The position numbers and the translations under genes are program-made. Shown piece after piece: positions 21,326 through 30,658 of a stretch of 64,000 bases of DNA (the first letter of the stretch is position 1; every line of letters starts with the position of its first letter). The notes beneath the pieces were generated by a model. The model saw nothing but the letters and a program-made list of their open reading frames with translations. It did not search any database and was not told the origin of the DNA. This stretch comes from a bacterium BMS3Abin14 (GTDB lineage: Bacteria; BMS3Abin14): assembly GCA_002897695.1 (NCBI GenBank), contig BDTG01000041.1, forward strand, positions 24,948 to 88,947. The letters run 5' to 3'.

Positions 21326-21715
21326 TGGACTTTGGGTTGGCAATTGTGGCATAAATGCAACCCCTTGCGTGTCGAGTGTTGCAAAATCAACACATGGCTG
21401 TTGTTATCCATCGCCGGCGAATTTGCCAGATTTCCGAATAGTTCATGTCCTCCACTCAGGTCATGGACAGATCGCGACGGCCTGGAAGAAGGACCATCCT
21501 CAGGAAATTCATGATTTTATCTTTATTTTACATCCAGTTATAATCATCATCACTCTTGTGCCGGCCCCATAATTTGCCCCCGGCCCTGTCCATACCGAAG
21601 GCTTGCCCGCAGGTTTTGAAGCCACAGCTGCGCTCGGCATGTTTATTGCTTCGCCTCACGTGTTGTCACGGATGAAACCACGTAACCGGCGGCCCAATAA
21701 AAGAGGAGATAAACG
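21326..21715. other. Intergenic region without recognisable gene
   Basis: About 390 bp between the receiver-PilZ remnant and a small frame with a good ribosome site. Short open frames exist but none shows domain motifs or a ribosome site. It may contain eroded 3' sequence of the PilZ gene. The last 18 bases hold AAGAGGAG for the next gene. Confidence 0.5.
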
Positions 21716-21964
21716 ATGATCAACCTGAAAAATAACCTGCTCAAAATGGGACGGACGATTTTTCACCAGCGCGACTCTCTCGGCCCCGTCAGCGGCATGT
21801 CATACTCCATGGGGCCAGGTTCCGATGATCCCGGCCCCAGCCCCACCCTGTTCTTCTATTGGCACGAGCCCATTATGGCGCCCAAGACAGAAATCCCCGT
21901 GAGGGATACCCGAGGCCCCCGGAGCTGGTTCGAAAAGTTAGGCCTCGCCCGGCAATCGGCCTGA
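21716..21964 (+). CDS. Small hypothetical protein
   Basis: An 82-codon frame with a strong ribosome site (AAGAGGAG, 7 nt before ATG), which is the main reason to accept it. The product starts INLKNNLLKMGRTIF, is rich in Gly, Pro and Ser in the middle, and ends RSWFEKLGLARQS. I recognise no family, signal peptide or membrane helix. It is convergent with btuC, 2 bp away. It could be a truncated remnant like its left-hand neighbours. Confidence 0.45.
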   Translation: MINLKNNLLKMGRTIFHQRDSLGPVSGMSYSMGPGSDDPGPSPTLFFYWHEPIMAPKTEIPVRDTRGPRSWFEKLGLARQSA

Positions 21965-21966
21965 TC

Positions 21967-22974
21967 CTACAGCCCTTCATTGTCCATCCCCTCCCCCCGG
22001 ACCAGCAGCCACACGAAAAACGGCCCCCCGAGGAGGGCTGTGATCACCCCGACCGGAATCTCGGCCGGGGCGATGATGGTCCGGGCGAACGTATCGCATA
22101 TTGTCAGGAAGGCGCCGCCGAAAAGAAGGGTGGCAGGGGCGAGGTAACGGTGATCCTGCCCTATGATCAGTCTGCAGATATGCGGTGACATCATCCCCAC
22201 AAACCCGATGGGGCCGCATACCGAAACTACCCCTCCCACCATCAGAGAGGCGGCAAAGAAGATTCCCCGGCGGACGGATTTGACATTAACCCCCCGGCTG
22301 GTCGCCATCTCCTCGCCTGTGGTCATCAGGTTCAGTTCGTTGGTCAGGTAAAGGATAATGAGGGCTCCCACTACCACGAACGGCAGCATGTCCAGGACGG
22401 ACCGGAATCCTACCACCTCCAGACCTCCCATGAGCCACCGGATAATATGAAAAGTCTGGGTAAAATCGCTGATGTACTGGATGAACAGGTTAACGCTGGA
22501 GAAGAAGAAGCTTATAGCCACACCGGCCAGCAGCATGGTTCCGGTGGAAAAACCGGATCGAAGGCGGGTCAGGCCATACACTAAAAGGACTGAAAGCATT
22601 GCTCCCATAAAGGCCGAAACGGAGATGCCCGGGATTCCCAGCAGGGCGGCCGGCAGTCCGAAACGGATATAGGCGGCCGCGCCGAGGGCGGCTCCGGATG
22701 ACACGCCCAGGGTAAAGGGGGTCGCGAGGGGGTTTCTGAAAAGCGCCTGAAAGGACATGCCGCTTACCGCCAAGCCGACTCCCCCCAGAAAGGCGACAAA
22801 CACCCTGGGTACGCGCAGCCTCCAGAATATCTCGCTCTCCCGGCTCCAGGAAGCGGGGTGTATGACCGCATCCAGCGGAATGGTCCGCATCCCTATCAGC
22901 GGCCCGATGATGAGCGCCGACACGGCCAGAAATGCCAAAATAATCAGGATAGCGGGTCGGCGGCCGAAGGTCAT
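21967..22974 (-). CDS. btuC: FecCD-type ABC permease, probably cobalamin importer BtuC
   Basis: A 335-residue inner-membrane permease of the vitamin B12/iron-siderophore class with about nine to ten hydrophobic segments. Family blocks include RLRVPRVFVAFLGGVGLAVS, FRNPLATPFTLGVSSGAALG, and GPIGFVGMMSPHICRLIIG with DHRYLAPATLLFGG, which contacts the ATPase. Its ATG overlaps the ATPase stop as ATGA. The substrate is taken as cobalamin because the operon starts with a cobalamin riboswitch and a BtuB-like receptor; from sequence alone a siderophore is possible. Confidence 0.88.
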   Translation of the reverse strand: MTFGRRPAILIILAFLAVSALIIGPLIGMRTIPLDAVIHPASWSRESEIFWRLRVPRVFVAFLGGVGLAVSGMSFQALFRNPLATPFTLGVSSGAALGAAAYIRFGLPAALLGIPGISVSAFMGAMLSVLLVYGLTRLRSGFSTGTMLLAGVAISFFFSSVNLFIQYISDFTQTFHIIRWLMGGLEVVGFRSVLDMLPFVVVGALIILYLTNELNLMTTGEEMATSRGVNVKSVRRGIFFAASLMVGGVVSVCGPIGFVGMMSPHICRLIIGQDHRYLAPATLLFGGAFLTICDTFARTIIAPAEIPVGVITALLGGPFFVWLLVRGEGMDNEGL

Positions 22975-23774
22975 TGCCGCATGACCTCATCCGGCAGAAC
23001 GATCATCCGACCCGACTGAGGGTGTGGGTAGAGGAAAAACCTCCTGTCGTAGATCGCCTCCAGGATGCTGTTGTCCATGAGGCCGGCCGGCTGCCCCGTA
23101 AACCGCACGGACCCCTCCTTCAGGGCAACGACCCGGTCGCCGTTTAGCACCGCGTCGTTGATGTCGTGCGTAACCGCGACTACGGTAATACCCTCCTCCC
23201 GGTTCAGCCTTGTCAGAATTCCCAGGACATCTTCTCCGTGCTTCGGATCGAGAAACGTCGTGGGCTCGTCGAGCAGAAGCACTTTCGCCCCCTGGGCTAA
23301 TGCCGCCGCGATGAGCACTCTCTGGCGTTCCCCTCCACTGAGAGTCCCCATGGCCCGGCGGTAAAACCTTTCAGTGCCTGTGATCTCCATGGCCCTTTTG
23401 ACCACCTCGTGGTCCCCGGGACTCACCGCCGAGAAGGGACTCAGGTGAGGATAGCGCCCCATGAGGACGAACTCACCCGCTGAAAATGGAAGCGTACGGA
23501 TATCAGCCTGCGGCACATAGCTGAGCAGGGTTGCCAGTTCTTTCTGGGAATATTCCTCCAACGGCCTGCCCGAAATTCTTATTTCCCCCCGGCCGCCGAT
23601 GTTGATCCGGTCCACACACTTCAGCAGCGTCGTCTTGCCCGCCCCATTGGGACCGATAACGCAGAGATACTCCCCCTCATATACGCACATGGAGACTTCA
23701 TGGAGGATAACCGTCCCGCCTATGCTGTAGGAGTAGTCGGCAATCTCTATTATCCTGCGCCCGCTTATTGTCAT
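22971..23774 (-). CDS. btuD: ABC transporter ATPase, probably BtuD
   Basis: A 267-residue ATPase of the BtuD/FepC class. Motifs: Walker A GPNGAGKTTLL, Q-loop LSYVPQAD, signature LSGGERQRVLIAAAL, Walker B KVLLLDEPTTFLD, and H-loop VVAVTHDIND. It overlaps btuF (ATGA at 23774) and btuC (ATGA at 22974), so all three importer subunits are coupled and probably made in equal amounts. Confidence 0.9.
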   Translation of the reverse strand: MTISGRRIIEIADYSYSIGGTVILHEVSMCVYEGEYLCVIGPNGAGKTTLLKCVDRINIGGRGEIRISGRPLEEYSQKELATLLSYVPQADIRTLPFSAGEFVLMGRYPHLSPFSAVSPGDHEVVKRAMEITGTERFYRRAMGTLSGGERQRVLIAAALAQGAKVLLLDEPTTFLDPKHGEDVLGILTRLNREEGITVVAVTHDINDAVLNGDRVVALKEGSVRFTGQPAGLMDNSILEAIYDRRFFLYPHPQSGRMIVLPDEVMRQ

Positions 23775-24715
23775 TCCCAGTGCGCCTCAGGGTGTATCAC
23801 TTCCGCCATCCTCTCCAGGAGAAGAATAAACCGGGGTCCCGGCACCACCACGTAATCCTGGTTGAGTACGTAGACCCGGCCTTTGCTCACCGCGGTAAGC
23901 CCGGGGATGGAACGCCACTTCTCCAACATCTTTTCGTCAGTCTGTGGGTCCGTCACGTCGGGAACCATCTCGATGATCACCTGGGGATTGAGCCTGGCGA
24001 CTCCCTCGGCGGAGAGGGCCGGGAACTTCAGGGTGTCCTTTGCATATGCGTTTATCCCCCCGGCCATGGAGATGAGCTCATCGTAAAATCCGTCCCGTCC
24101 CGAGATATAGACCGCTCCGGCCGCTCCGGTCTGAAGACTCCTTCCCACCGCCACCATGACCGTGGGTTTATTGAGGTCCTTTGTCATGGCCTTTACACGC
24201 TCGATCCTCTTTTCCGTTTCCATCAGGATCTTATCGGCTGTCTTCTTCGTCCCGGTCTTTTCACCAATGAGCCGTATTGATTCCATGATCCCATCAACGC
24301 TGCTGTGGTCCACCGTCAGGGTTTCGATCCCGAGCCGCTTCAGATATTCACGTGGTTTATCGTGCTCCTTCATCAGGACAACCAGGTCCGGTGCGGCGGT
24401 GATGATCGCCTCATAATTGATGTCGAAGTATCCCCCGATCTTGGGCTTTTCCAGCGCCTCCGGCGGATAGTCGCAGTACCGTGTAACCCCGACGACCCTG
24501 TCACCCAGGCCAAGCGAGAAAAGCACCTCTGTGATGCTGGGGGCCAGAGATATGATGCGCTCGTAATGCAGAGGTTGATGGGGCGGCGGGGCGGCGGGGC
24601 GATCCAGACGGACGATGGTTGGATTCTGAGGCTCACCTTGGCCGAAACCATACAGGAGGAAGCCCCCGGCGGCCAGAAGGGCAATAGCTGTGATGAGGAT
24701 CAGGAGGCGCCGCAT
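23771..24715 (-). CDS. btuF: Periplasmic substrate-binding protein, probably BtuF
   Basis: A 314-residue class III binding protein. The start at 24715 has GGGGA 6 nt upstream; an ATG five codons earlier is possible. A hydrophobic leader (LLILITAIALLAAGGFLLYG) without a clear lipobox serves as signal or anchor. The mature part starts YERIISLAPSITEVLFSLGL and continues VVGVTRYCDYPPEAL and KIGGYFDINYEAI, the BtuF/FepB signature. Coupled to btuD and btuC. Cobalamin as ligand follows from operon context. Confidence 0.88.
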   Translation of the reverse strand: MRRLLILITAIALLAAGGFLLYGFGQGEPQNPTIVRLDRPAAPPPHQPLHYERIISLAPSITEVLFSLGLGDRVVGVTRYCDYPPEALEKPKIGGYFDINYEAIITAAPDLVVLMKEHDKPREYLKRLGIETLTVDHSSVDGIMESIRLIGEKTGTKKTADKILMETEKRIERVKAMTKDLNKPTVMVAVGRSLQTGAAGAVYISGRDGFYDELISMAGGINAYAKDTLKFPALSAEGVARLNPQVIIEMVPDVTDPQTDEKMLEKWRSIPGLTAVSKGRVYVLNQDYVVVPGPRFILLLERMAEVIHPEAHWE

Positions 24716-24716
24716 G

Positions 24717-25535
24717 TTAATTCCCCGCATCCGTCATTTGGAAAGAATAGGCGATCTTTCTCGTGGATGATACGGAAAAACCTGCTGCACTCGCAGGTGA
24801 AAAACGTGCCTTTTGAAGGGCCTTGACCGCCGCCCGGTCAAGCATGGAAAATCCGCTTGACCGGAACACCGAGACGCCGCCCAACCCTCCGTCCCTTCCT
24901 ATCCTCACCGAGAGGATGACCTTTCCCTCCTGACCCCGTCTTCTGCACCAGGCGGGGTATATGGGCTCGGGCAGATCGGTTGCCTCTGCCCTGATGAAAT
25001 CAAAACCCGGATCATTGCCGGAGATACCACCCGGAAGGCCCTCCCTGGGGGGGACGGCCCCATAGGCAAGCATGGGCTGCTGCGGTCCCGTTCGGCCTGT
25101 TTGAAATGCATGGTCTCGATCAGGGGCGCCGGAACTGCCGGGGGGTGCGGGCGGGGGCGCGTCCTTTCCGGCTGTTGTTTCCCGCTCCGCTTCGTGAGGT
25201 GAGCCGGGCGGAGGAGGCGCTGGGGTTTTCATCTCGGCAGCCGCGATCCGCTCCCTGACTACCCCGGGTTTTTGGACCGGCGGCATGGCCTCCGATTTCG
25301 GAACCGTTTTTTCAGTTTTGGACACCGGTGATACCGGGGAAACCGAGCGAACCCGGCCGGCGGCGGGAGCCACGGATTCACTGTGTCCAAATGATACTAT
25401 ATCCACGACTATCGGACCGGCAGCCGCGTCGGGAGGGGCGATCCCGTTTCCTGACCCGGACTGTCCCAGTACCAGGGCGATCAAGGCCGCATGAATCCCC
25501 AACGAAAGGGACAGGGGCCTGAAAAGGTCCATCAT
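24717..25535 (-). CDS. tonB: TonB energy-transducing protein
   Basis: A 272-residue envelope protein. An N-terminal membrane anchor (SLSLGIHAALIALVLG) is followed by a long Pro-rich periplasmic linker, roughly residues 60-170. The C-terminal TonB domain has YPAWCRRRGQEGKVILSVRI and a final AAVKALQKARFSPA block. It energises the BtuB-like receptor encoded just before it (ATGA overlap at 25535). No exbB or exbD is nearby, so those partners must lie elsewhere. Confidence 0.9.
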   Translation of the reverse strand: MMDLFRPLSLSLGIHAALIALVLGQSGSGNGIAPPDAAAGPIVVDIVSFGHSESVAPAAGRVRSVSPVSPVSKTEKTVPKSEAMPPVQKPGVVRERIAAAEMKTPAPPPPGSPHEAERETTAGKDAPPPAPPGSSGAPDRDHAFQTGRTGPQQPMLAYGAVPPREGLPGGISGNDPGFDFIRAEATDLPEPIYPAWCRRRGQEGKVILSVRIGRDGGLGGVSVFRSSGFSMLDRAAVKALQKARFSPASAAGFSVSSTRKIAYSFQMTDAGN

Positions 25536-27394
25536 AAATCCGCTCTGAACCCGAGGTATCCCGATATTCCGGGCGTACCGTAGCCTAGAACTGTCTGGTA
25601 ATCCTCATCAAGGAGATTTTCGACCCTGCCGGTGATTTCGAACCCATGGGCAACACTAAATGCGCCCGACAGATTGACAAGGGTATATCCGTCCAGCGTT
25701 ACCCTGACAGGTGTATAGGTTGGTGGAGGGAAATCGAGGTCGGCGTTATCACCGACATAGAGAATATCCAGCCCGACGTGGCTCCCCGTTGACGGGCTGT
25801 AGTCCGCGGTAAACCCTATGCTGTCCCGGGGAACACGGAGCAGTTTCTCTCCGGTTGCCTCATCCTCTGACCGCGTATATGTGTAGTTGAGGCTCAGTTC
25901 GACCGAATCCGTCAGGAACAGTCTGCTGATGAATTCCAGACCGCTGGTATTGGCCCCGAGGGTGTTCTGGTAGGTCATGGTGCCGAAATCGAAGTCGATG
26001 AGGTTGTCGAACCTGTTGTCAAAATATGTCAGTCCAAGAGAAGCCCTGCCGCCCATAAGATCCTGGTCTGCCCCGACATCCCAACTGCCACTTTCCTCCG
26101 GCTGAAGTCCTGGATCTCCGTAGATGGAGAAAAGCTGGTAGAGGGACGGGGCCTTGAACCCTGTACCGTAGGTCGCCCGAAATCTGGTTCCCGACTCATG
26201 CAGCAGATACGCGGCGGTGAGGCGGTAGGTCGCCTGTGTTCCAAAGTCGCTATGGTCGTCGATCCTGGCCCCCACCGTGGTGATGAACCTTCCGCCCATG
26301 TCGTTTTGCTCCAGAAAGTAGATGCCTGTCGTGCGTGCCTTCTTCTCGGCAAAGGTATCCGTCTTCCCTCTTTCCTTCCCGGATTCCGCCCCCACTGTCA
26401 GGGTAACGACGGGGCTGAGATACAGGTTGTTCTGCCAATCCAGCTTGACCAGGCCGCTGTCGAATTCGCTCCTGTTGGGAGGATTGATATCGTTGCGGCT
26501 GTTGTCCGTATAGGAGATGCCCACGATCTGCTCCCAGGCGCCTCCTGCCAGGGAGATGGTCCCTTGCCCTCGCATAATGAGTTCCTTCGTACCCGAAACG
26601 TGGTCCGGGTCATCCCCAAAGGCGCCCCCGAAATTGTCCAGATCGGCCTTCGCATCGGAATATCGAAATATGAGATCCAGTGCGAGACTGTCGGAAGGTT
26701 CAATGCCAACCTTGCCCGACCAGGTAGTATTAGTATATCCGTCCTTCTCCGTGTTGCCGTCCCTCTCGTCGGCAGCCGATATGCCGTCGGTGTCGAAATG
26801 CGAGAGGGAAAGGGAGTAGTTGCTTCGGCCGGTCCCCCCGCTGGCCTCTACAGCTCCCCGGATCGTCCCGAAGGAGCCAGTCTCACCTGTCAGCACTACA
26901 TGGGGTTTTCCCCTGCCCCTCCGGGTGATGATGTTTATGACCCCGCCAATGGCGTCCGAACCGTAAAGAGGGCTTTGCGGACCGCGCAGAACCTCGATCC
27001 TCTCGATGTTGTCCGTTGTCAAATTGGCGAAGTTGAAGATTCGCCCGGTGGAGATGGGATCGTTGACCTCCACACCGTCAATAAGGACCAATGTGTGTCC
27101 TGATTTTGCTCCCCTGATGAAAACCGTGGCCGTCTGTCCCGGGCCGCCGTTGACGTTGATTTTTATTCCCGGCACCCCTTCAAGGGCCTCCAGGACGGTT
27201 CTGGCCCCTTTTCGCTGGATATCCTCGGCGGTGATTACCGTGATCGAACTTGCGACCTCCTCGATGGGGGTCTCAATACGGGTGGCTGTTACCACGACCT
27301 CCTGAACGTCCTCTTCTCCGGCCCCTGCCCAAAGGTAAGCTGGACTGGAAAGCACCATGACCAATACACCCGTGATCAGCGCAGTTTTGCCCAT
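25532..27394 (-). CDS. btuB: TonB-dependent outer-membrane receptor, BtuB-like
   Basis: A 620-residue outer-membrane beta barrel. The ATG at 27394 has AGGAG 8 nt upstream; a longer reading adds nine non-signal residues. Signal peptide GKTALITGVLVMVLSSPAYL, then a TonB box (QEVVVTAT), the plug domain (ASSITVITAEDIQRKGA, NIERIEVLRGPQSPLYG, SDAIGGVINIITRRG), and barrel strands to the terminal GYLGFRADL. The size and the plug resemble BtuB. The cobalamin riboswitch upstream supports B12 as substrate. Confidence 0.92.
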   Translation of the reverse strand: MGKTALITGVLVMVLSSPAYLWAGAGEEDVQEVVVTATRIETPIEEVASSITVITAEDIQRKGARTVLEALEGVPGIKINVNGGPGQTATVFIRGAKSGHTLVLIDGVEVNDPISTGRIFNFANLTTDNIERIEVLRGPQSPLYGSDAIGGVINIITRRGRGKPHVVLTGETGSFGTIRGAVEASGGTGRSNYSLSLSHFDTDGISAADERDGNTEKDGYTNTTWSGKVGIEPSDSLALDLIFRYSDAKADLDNFGGAFGDDPDHVSGTKELIMRGQGTISLAGGAWEQIVGISYTDNSRNDINPPNRSEFDSGLVKLDWQNNLYLSPVVTLTVGAESGKERGKTDTFAEKKARTTGIYFLEQNDMGGRFITTVGARIDDHSDFGTQATYRLTAAYLLHESGTRFRATYGTGFKAPSLYQLFSIYGDPGLQPEESGSWDVGADQDLMGGRASLGLTYFDNRFDNLIDFDFGTMTYQNTLGANTSGLEFISRLFLTDSVELSLNYTYTRSEDEATGEKLLRVPRDSIGFTADYSPSTGSHVGLDILYVGDNADLDFPPPTYTPVRVTLDGYTLVNLSGAFSVAHGFEITGRVENLLDEDYQTVLGYGTPGISGYLGFRADL

Positions 27395-27442
27395 TTCATC
27401 ACTCCTCGCCCGGCCATGCAATGTAAAAACTTCCCGGAGACG

Positions 27443-27477
27443 AAAAAATCCCGGACCTCTTTATCGAGATCCGGGAT
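27443..27477 (-). terminator. Intrinsic terminator between riboswitch and btuB
   Basis: On the minus strand ATCCCGGA-TCTC pairs with GAGG-TCCGGGAT around a GATAAA loop, followed by six T. It lies between the cobalamin aptamer and the btuB start. That is the position expected of the expression platform of a transcription-terminating riboswitch. Confidence 0.88.
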
Positions 27478-27540
27478 GCCGTTTTTCATCCGTCTTTGAC
27501 AGCGGTCAGACCCTGGCCGCGAGGGTTCCGTTCGCTCTGT

Positions 27541-27718
27541 CCAACAGGCAGGTCTTCTGGCTTCCGGATTACCCTACTCGCCGCGCCTTCCCGCCCTTCG
27601 ACAAGCGCAGGACTAACCCTGGACTTCCTTTGAGCAGTGACTAATTGCGGCTTTCGTCCCCGGTTACAGCGGCGGGTCCGCGACGGATTCTCACCGTCTT
27701 CCCTTGGCCTGTTAAATC
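27541..27718 (-). promoter_or_regulatory. Cobalamin (B12) riboswitch aptamer
   Basis: The minus strand carries the conserved cobalamin elements in order: AACAGGCCAAGGGAA, GGTGAGAATCCG, CGCTGTAACCGGGGACGAAA, the B12-box-like AGTCACTGCTC, and finally GAAGCCAGAAGACCTGCCTG. AACAGG and CCTGTT at the two ends form P1. The terminator follows 64 nt later. Bound adenosylcobalamin would be expected to stop transcription of btuB-tonB-btuFDC. Confidence 0.95.
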
Positions 27719-27857
27719 AACAGTAGGGCACGATCGTCGGGATGTCAAGAATGGCGAGGCCTCAACGCATGGATCTTTATCTAACAGGGATGAAGGGGAT
27801 AGAGGGGATAAACCTGCCATAAAACCCTATTTTGCCTTGTTTGCAGTGAGGTACGCA

Positions 27858-28580
27858 TTATTGCGAAGATCTCTTTTTGTGCGCTTCCCGGAGGAACAGC
27901 CCCAGGTCAGGCCTGTCCGTGAAGATCCCTGCTACACGATCATCCGCAACCAGCATTTTGATGACGTTACTGTTGTTGGCCGTCCAGACGTAGACCGGCA
28001 TGTGGAGCCGGCGAGCGGTTCGCAGAAACCCGTATTTCAGGAGCCTCCGGTCCACGGCGAGAAAATCCACCCCGGTGTTGTGGACCCTTTCGTCGGGAAA
28101 GAGCGACCGGGGAAGCCCCCTTAAGGGCCTGGTCCCCAGCACCAGGCCAGTGGCGACAACGGGAAAGCTTTTCTTTACAGCCCTCACGGCAGAATCTATT
28201 GAGGAGGAGAAGATCACGTTTTCAGGCCTGAAATGTTCCATGGCCGTTTCCACCACATCATCTTCGTATCCGCTTTCTTTCAGTTCGATGTTGAGCCGTA
28301 TTTTGCCCCCCAGATATTGTACTGTCTCCTTGAGGGTGGGGATGGCATATCCATCAGCATCAGCCGCCCCGAAGACCTCCTCCGCAGCCAGATTTCTGAG
28401 CAGCTTACCCTTGAACTTGTTGTCATGGTAGATGATAAGGACGCCATCGGCGGTTCTGTGGACGTCCAGTTCAATCATGTCCGCCTGCATCTCAATGGCG
28501 ACCCTGAAGGCATCGATGGTGTTTTCGTGGGCGTAGGCAGAAGCGCCCCTGTGGGCAATAATCAGCGGCTTTTTCACCAT
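27858..28580 (-). CDS. Glycerophosphodiester phosphodiesterase
   Basis: A 240-residue TIM-barrel enzyme that splits glycerophosphodiesters to glycerol-3-phosphate and an alcohol. The catalytic start HRGASAYAHENTIDAF and the metal-binding ELDVHRTADGVLIIYHD are present, with IRLNIELKE further on. GGAG lies 5 nt before ATG. There is no signal peptide, so it is a cytoplasmic UgpQ-like form. An MFS carrier gene ends 35 bp upstream on the same strand; the pair could be one transcript, but a shared substrate is only a guess. Confidence 0.92.
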   Translation of the reverse strand: MVKKPLIIAHRGASAYAHENTIDAFRVAIEMQADMIELDVHRTADGVLIIYHDNKFKGKLLRNLAAEEVFGAADADGYAIPTLKETVQYLGGKIRLNIELKESGYEDDVVETAMEHFRPENVIFSSSIDSAVRAVKKSFPVVATGLVLGTRPLRGLPRSLFPDERVHNTGVDFLAVDRRLLKYGFLRTARRLHMPVYVWTANNSNVIKMLVADDRVAGIFTDRPDLGLFLREAHKKRSSQ

Positions 28581-28614
28581 GGATCTCCGGTTATTCGCAG
28601 GATTATCCGATTCC

Positions 28615-29808
28615 TCAATATCTTACAGCTATCACACCGCCGATGGTGACGGCAAGGGCCAAAGCAGCCCCGGCGTAAAAGGGCCCCGGGATGCCCCACC
28701 ATGTGTAGGCAATCCCCATAACCATGGGGCCGGCAGTCTGACCCATCCTGAGCACCATACCGTTAACCGACATGAGAACCCCCCGATGTTCGATGGGAGC
28801 AAAACCGGCCATGAGGGACATTATGGCCGGTATGTTCATCCCGTGGCCAAAGCCGAAGATCACGGCCGGAAGTACGTAAAGGGGCACGGAGGGCATGGCC
28901 GGGATGAGAAGGAGGGCCGCTCCATAGAACAGAAAAGCTGCCTTGATCAGGTTTTTCTCGCCGAATTTCGCGGACAGCCTTCCCATCTGTGTCGAGGTCA
29001 GGGCGGTACTCACCGACATGGCCGACATGAGCAGCCCGATGGTCATGGTTGAGGCTCCGAATCGGCCATCCACCAGAAGGGGGAAAAACGTCAGCAGGGA
29101 ACCGTAAAGGATGATAAAGGTGGCGATGCTCACCAGAAAAACTCCCAGGACCCCCCTGTTTTTCAGAACTTCCCATGCTCCCTTCAGGTAGTCGGAAAGT
29201 TTCTGGTGACCTTCAGGCTCAGGATTTTCAAGATGGAAAAGGGCCGCATATGCTACCGGCAGCGCAAGGATGGGCAGGAAAAAAGGGTAGTTCCACCCAA
29301 AAAGAGCCATGGCGCCCCCAATGGCCGGGTAGCTCGCGGTACCCACCGAAAGAACGCTGGAGTTGTAGCCCATGGCCATGGCCCTCTCCTTGCCGGAGAA
29401 CAGGTCCCCGATGATGGTCCCGGTGAGGGAGGAGAGGGCGGCAGCCCCAACCCCCTGAAAGAACCTCAGGAACAGCAGGGCCTTGAAGCTTCCGGCAAAT
29501 CCGCACCCGCTGCCGGCCAGGCCGAAAAGGAGAAGGGAAGGTATGAGGATCTTTTTTCTTCCGTAACGGTCCGAAAGGACGCCGAGGAACGGAGCCAGGA
29601 TCATGCCCGGGAAGGTAAAGATGGTGATGAGAAGCCCCACCTGATGCGGTTTGATTCCCAGATCCTGGATGATCCGTGGAAATGCGGGGGTGATGCTTGC
29701 CACGCTCAGGACCGCCATGAGAGTCACGCAGTAGATAATGCGGAGGTTCCGGTCGAGCCAGAGTCTGCCCTTCCACGCGCGGGCAGCCGCGTCCGGTCCG
29801 GAGTTCAA
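28615..29808 (-). CDS. Major facilitator superfamily transporter
   Basis: A 397-residue, 12-helix inner-membrane carrier. The loop 2-3 signature is clear (GVLSDRYGRKKILIP), and a weaker repeat is seen as GRLSAKFGEKNLIK in the second half. The start is TTG at 29808 with GAAGGT 6 nt upstream; no in-frame ATG gives a full helix 1. The family resembles drug or metabolite exporters, but the substrate cannot be read from the sequence. Confidence 0.87.
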   Translation of the reverse strand: MNSGPDAAARAWKGRLWLDRNLRIIYCVTLMAVLSVASITPAFPRIIQDLGIKPHQVGLLITIFTFPGMILAPFLGVLSDRYGRKKILIPSLLLFGLAGSGCGFAGSFKALLFLRFFQGVGAAALSSLTGTIIGDLFSGKERAMAMGYNSSVLSVGTASYPAIGGAMALFGWNYPFFLPILALPVAYAALFHLENPEPEGHQKLSDYLKGAWEVLKNRGVLGVFLVSIATFIILYGSLLTFFPLLVDGRFGASTMTIGLLMSAMSVSTALTSTQMGRLSAKFGEKNLIKAAFLFYGAALLLIPAMPSVPLYVLPAVIFGFGHGMNIPAIMSLMAGFAPIEHRGVLMSVNGMVLRMGQTAGPMVMGIAYTWWGIPGPFYAGAALALAVTIGGVIAVRY

Positions 29809-29827
29809 CCGAAACCTTCATTGTTTG

Positions 29828-29880
29828 ATAGGGTCGTAAAAAGTCCAGTCATGATTTTTTTTGCAAAGCCGTCAATTTTC
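29828..29880. repeat. Dispersed structured repeat, short copy F
   Basis: GGGTCGTAAAAAGTCCAGTCATGA followed by TTTTTTTTGCAAAGCCGTCA. It has both hallmark ends of the repeat family but no middle. It lies in the 390-bp divergent gap between the MFS gene and glnB. The rest of that gap holds only the sigma-54 promoter and no gene. Confidence 0.65.
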
Positions 29881-30125
29881 TCCACGAGATGGTCTCATTG
29901 CCGCAAGTTTACTTCAACGCGGGGGCATATACCAGATACAACCGGCCTGCCGGGAAAAGAGTGTATTGCCTGAAATACAGGCAGCACACTCAGGTTCAAT
30001 GCCATATTTTCGTCCAATGGAGTTACCGCAGAATGCCCCTTATTCCCTTTGCCGTTGTACCGAATAAATAGCCATCTATTTGGAAAATAAAGAAATTCAG
30101 ATTGGCAAACCCCCTTTGGAAAAAA

Positions 30126-30140
30126 TGGCACGGGCCTTGC
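30126..30140 (+). promoter_or_regulatory. Sigma-54 promoter of glnB-amtB
   Basis: TGGCACGGGCCTTGC matches the -24/-12 consensus TGGCACG-N4-TTGC exactly. Transcription would start near 30152, about 50 nt before glnB. This predicts nitrogen control by an NtrC-type activator; I could not identify the enhancer site with confidence. Confidence 0.9.
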
Positions 30141-30197
30141 CCCTATGTGGGCGGCCCTGACGACGGGACCCAACAACCAATTGGGAGGGAGACTTAA

Positions 30198-30539
<342 letters not shown>

Positions 30540-30658
30540 AACGGTCATTGACGCTTGGACGCGGCAAAAAAATCCGCGGTGCATGCAGACCTTACTCAAA
30601 TGCAGGGCCGCGGCTAGTGAACCGGAGTGAGAAATCATTTAATACGGAGGGTTCAAAA

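Noticed and set aside
26198-27103. 301-codon open frame on the plus strand
   Set aside because: Antisense to btuB, whose plug and barrel motifs are unmistakable.
27541-27718. Small protein genes in the btuB leader
   Set aside because: The whole stretch matches the cobalamin aptamer; short frames there have no ribosome site.
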